Position numbers and translations under genes: made by a program. Of a stretch of DNA of 64,000 nt, positions 61,393-64,000 are shown piece by piece. The DNA comes from Sphagnum magellanicum (taxonomy: Eukaryota > Streptophyta > Sphagnopsida > Sphagnales > Sphagnaceae). Every line of letters starts with the position of its first letter. The stretch's first letter is position 1. A model generated the notes under the pieces. It was not told the origin of the DNA and made no database searches. It saw nothing but the letters and a program-made list of their open reading frames with translations. The stretch is taken from assembly GCA_021904315.1 (NCBI GenBank), contig CM038917.1:9222041-9286040 (forward strand), read 5' to 3'.

Positions 61393-64000
61393 ATTTTAGA
61401 ATTGTACATAATTTAGAAATTAACTATTTTAAATGTGTATTTTCAAATTATAAATAGTGAACTAACAATTGCTATTAGAAAATAAATTCTTACACAAAAT
61501 TTTAAGAAAAATATTAAACTAATTACATTAATTATTGTGTAATTACATTTATTATTGTAAAAAAATTTATAAGTCAAGTAATTTTGTTTTCTATTGGTAA
61601 TTATTAACTAAATATATAATAATTTGCTAAACATAACATTAAATTTTATAATTATTATAAAATTACTATAAAAATAATTATCATGGATGATTAATTGCAT
61701 AATTTTTAAAAAAAACATATGCATATCTATAATTTGAATACATACATAAAAATATACCCCTATGTAATCGTAAAATATCTTTAGGATGCGATTAATTTGG
61801 TGATTATTGTGATTAATGGGACACATCAAGTTATTAATGAATGAAAATAGACTTAAAATCCATCCAACCAATAGGATGAAGTTTCTAATAGTTGCATCGT
61901 AGTTGTGAGAATGACCAAAATAGTTGAAATTTGGTATTATAGTTGCAAATATTCCCAAATTTAGTCACAAATGACTACAAGTTGCGTGTAGTTGCAAACA
62001 AAGTGGTTACATTTTGGTTAATTTTTACTAGTGTTGTTGTTGGAGGTTTTTCAATTGCCTATAAATTTATTCGTCATTTTTCATAGTTCGAAAACGTTTC
62101 TAGAATGTTTGTTTCAATTCTTCAAAGGTGCAATTGTGATGATCTTGTACAAAGTTTTTGCCCCATTCCGAGATGTTGTCTTGTAAAGTGAAACCAAATA
62201 GTTGATGATATCAGCCTCCATAGTCTCCCCATTAACTTTATTTTTTTTTTGAAAACTCTGATATGAACATTAGGATCAATATCCTTCACATACGTTGGAT
62301 ATTGAAGTTTTCAATATGGTAGTTTATTGGTTGGTTCAAATCAAATTGCAATTAGTGGGTACCATGGTGGCATGAACATTTTTGGATCAAGTGCCAGCCA
62401 TTCGTAAAATCCAACATGTGGATTAGGTGGAGGTCCTCCAGGTGGGTCTCGATCAAGTGATCTTCCTTTTCTTAACTTTCCTCCATTAGGCGAACCTCCA
62501 AGCAGTTCTCCATTTGGTTGTGGAGGTGAATTAACCCTTCTTGGTTGTTAAAATAAAACATCATCACCATGGACAAATAGTCCATTGACAATAGTTATAT
62601 TAATTAATAAAGTTGTTGTTGTTGTTCGTTGAGTAGATACACCTTTAGGAATTTATACTGGTGATTCTAATTCAGAAGTCAATATTCTAATAGGATAATA
62701 AATTTGTTTCAATGGCTCAATAAGTGGCATTGATTATATTTGGGTGTACCAACTGCATATTTATCCTTTCTTCCATCAATTAATGGAGTAGGCCTTTGGT
62801 TCTAGAATAATACATAGAGTACATGTTAAGATCCATGGGTACAAAAGGTGGAATTGTATTATACCACATTAGATATGGTGGATATGGTATTACTTTAGGT
62901 TGTCTTGTTATTAGTGTTGTAACAGGTTGCTACCAACCTAGGTATTGACTGACTGGTGCTAGGTGAATAGTCAAATTTGGTTGTGATCGAATTTGTGGCA
63001 TGAATACACCAACTTGTATTGCCGGCGTGTTTGTTGTAGCGGGTGGTAAAAAAGTTTTGAGTTTTTCTTTCATTAATTGTTTCAATTTATCATCCACAAA
63101 AGGACAATTTTCTTGAATTCATGTCTAACTTGTTAACAATATGCATAGGCTATTGTAATTTCAATAGTGGGCTTTGGATTTGTAACTTGTATATTTTGCC
63201 AAACAGGTGTTCGTTCAATGCTTCCCATGACAGGTACATTCGGCCAAATAATTTGATTAAGTGGTTGTGTTGGTTAGACAACATTAGGTACTATGATTGC
63301 ATCCATCGATTTTGCATGTTGTTGAAAACTAGATTAGTGTGAGGGTCTTTGATCCAAGTTGTGTAATTCCAATTAATTTAAAAGTTGATTACATTGCAAT
63401 TTTGAATTTGCTATAGTTACATTCAAAACAAGAATTGATTTGGATGTGTAGTACCTGACAACTTGTGTTGATTAGGATGGTATAATAATGTTGGGAATGT
63501 AGTAACTTAGTGTTACAAACTGCCACCTATGTGATGCAAAGGTTACTTCATCAACATGTTGAATAGGTGTGGTGTTTTGTCCACTCGGTCGTGCGTTCAA
63601 CCTCCATTGTTGGGATGACTGTTGAGGTGTCAAAAATTGGCCAGTTGAAGTTCCTTATTTTCCCCCTCCTACTTTGTTGGTATTTGATGAAGAAGTAAAT
63701 ATATCATAATCAATTATTGAAGCTCATTGCTGGGAACATTAATTGGTTGAGTTCCTTTGGTGTTTTAAAATGTAATTGTTCTTGTGACTAAACCACTTCA
63801 TGAATGGGTTGCTATGGTACTCCTAATTTTAATTGCCTTTTAAAGCCCCTTGTGATTATTTTTGACATCTTTTATATTGATTAAAAAAATTGTTAATTCA
63901 AGTTATTTTAATCAACCAATTGCTGTTAAAATTAGAAATCATCAAGGCACAAAACACTTTTAGAAAAATATTGAAACTATTACAAATCCAAACTTAAAAA

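Larger units (their letters stand above)
57380..63700 (-). mobile_element. Decayed gag-bearing LTR-type retroelement
   Basis: A fossil on the minus strand. At about 62010-62220 it shows a retrotransposon gag pattern (EWGKNFVQDHHNCTFEEL, followed by a basic RFR-like end). At about 62380-62560 are Pro/Gly-rich sequence and FYEWLALDPKMFMPPWYP. At about 60330-60370 and 60490-60540 are two CCHC zinc-knuckle-like patterns. Further minus-strand coding-like pieces lie at 57387-57602 and 57942-58154. No reverse transcriptase, integrase or RNase H is recognisable, so it is either heavily deleted or a non-autonomous relative of Ty3/gypsy. It is thoroughly broken with many disruptions, no end repeats were found, and it may run past the window edge. 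A solo LTR (59224-60142) has inserted into it. It is old. Confidence 0.55.

Noticed and set aside
1-64000. tRNA, rRNA and snoRNA genes
   Set aside because: I looked by eye for B-box (GGTTCRAATCC) and rRNA landmarks and saw none. A covariance-model scan could still find small RNAs.

Overview
This window is nuclear DNA of a land plant. It contains intron-bearing genes with GT..AG junctions, plant-type protein families (MBP2C, a PAM2/CUE/Smr protein of the CID7 type, plant BLOS2), TTTAGGG-type telomere-like repeats and plant LTR-retrotransposon fossils. CT-rich leaders, very AT-rich intergenic DNA and slightly unusual protein N-termini suggest an early-diverging lineage such as a moss. That placement is only an impression; the genus cannot be told. 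No bacterial-type features (operons, ribosome binding sites, CRISPR) are present.

Layout. 1-2.8 kb: 5' half of eIF3c on the minus strand, running off the left edge. 4.3-4.5 kb: degenerate telomere-like block. 5.0-9.6 kb: a minus-strand gene for an uncharacterised helical protein with a SANT-like middle and a SHOCT-like tail, apparently with a long intron-containing leader. 9.88-10.63 kb: a 750-bp PIF/Harbinger-type MITE with TTA target duplication. 10.6-20.3 kb: AT-rich DNA holding a decayed Ty1/copia element into which a 1-kb solo LTR has inserted. 20.4-28 kb: gene cluster with a CENPV/GFA-like zinc protein (+), MBP2C (-) and BLOS2 (+) arranged head to head, then a decayed intronless copy of a DRG GTPase gene. 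28.9-29.4 kb: a degenerate ~52-bp tandem array. 31.3-36.6 kb: a CID7-like PABP-interacting protein (+). 36.6-48.8 kb: no recognisable gene. 48.8 kb: a perfect 24-bp inverted repeat forming an 80-nt hairpin, related to a short stretch inside the leader of the 5-kb gene. 51.1-52.4 kb: a two-exon gene for a small conserved plant protein of unknown function (+). 56-64 kb: AT-rich DNA with a decayed gag-bearing retroelement (-) and a second solo LTR of the same family as the first.

The recognised genes are housekeeping genes: translation initiation (eIF3c), poly(A)-binding-protein interaction (CID7), endosomal sorting (BLOS2) and microtubule association (MBP2C). They are not one pathway. I found no convincing new multi-gene system. 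The most unusual items are the hairpin and its relative near 6.9 kb, the SANT/SHOCT-like gene, the DRG pseudogene and the nested LTR fossils.
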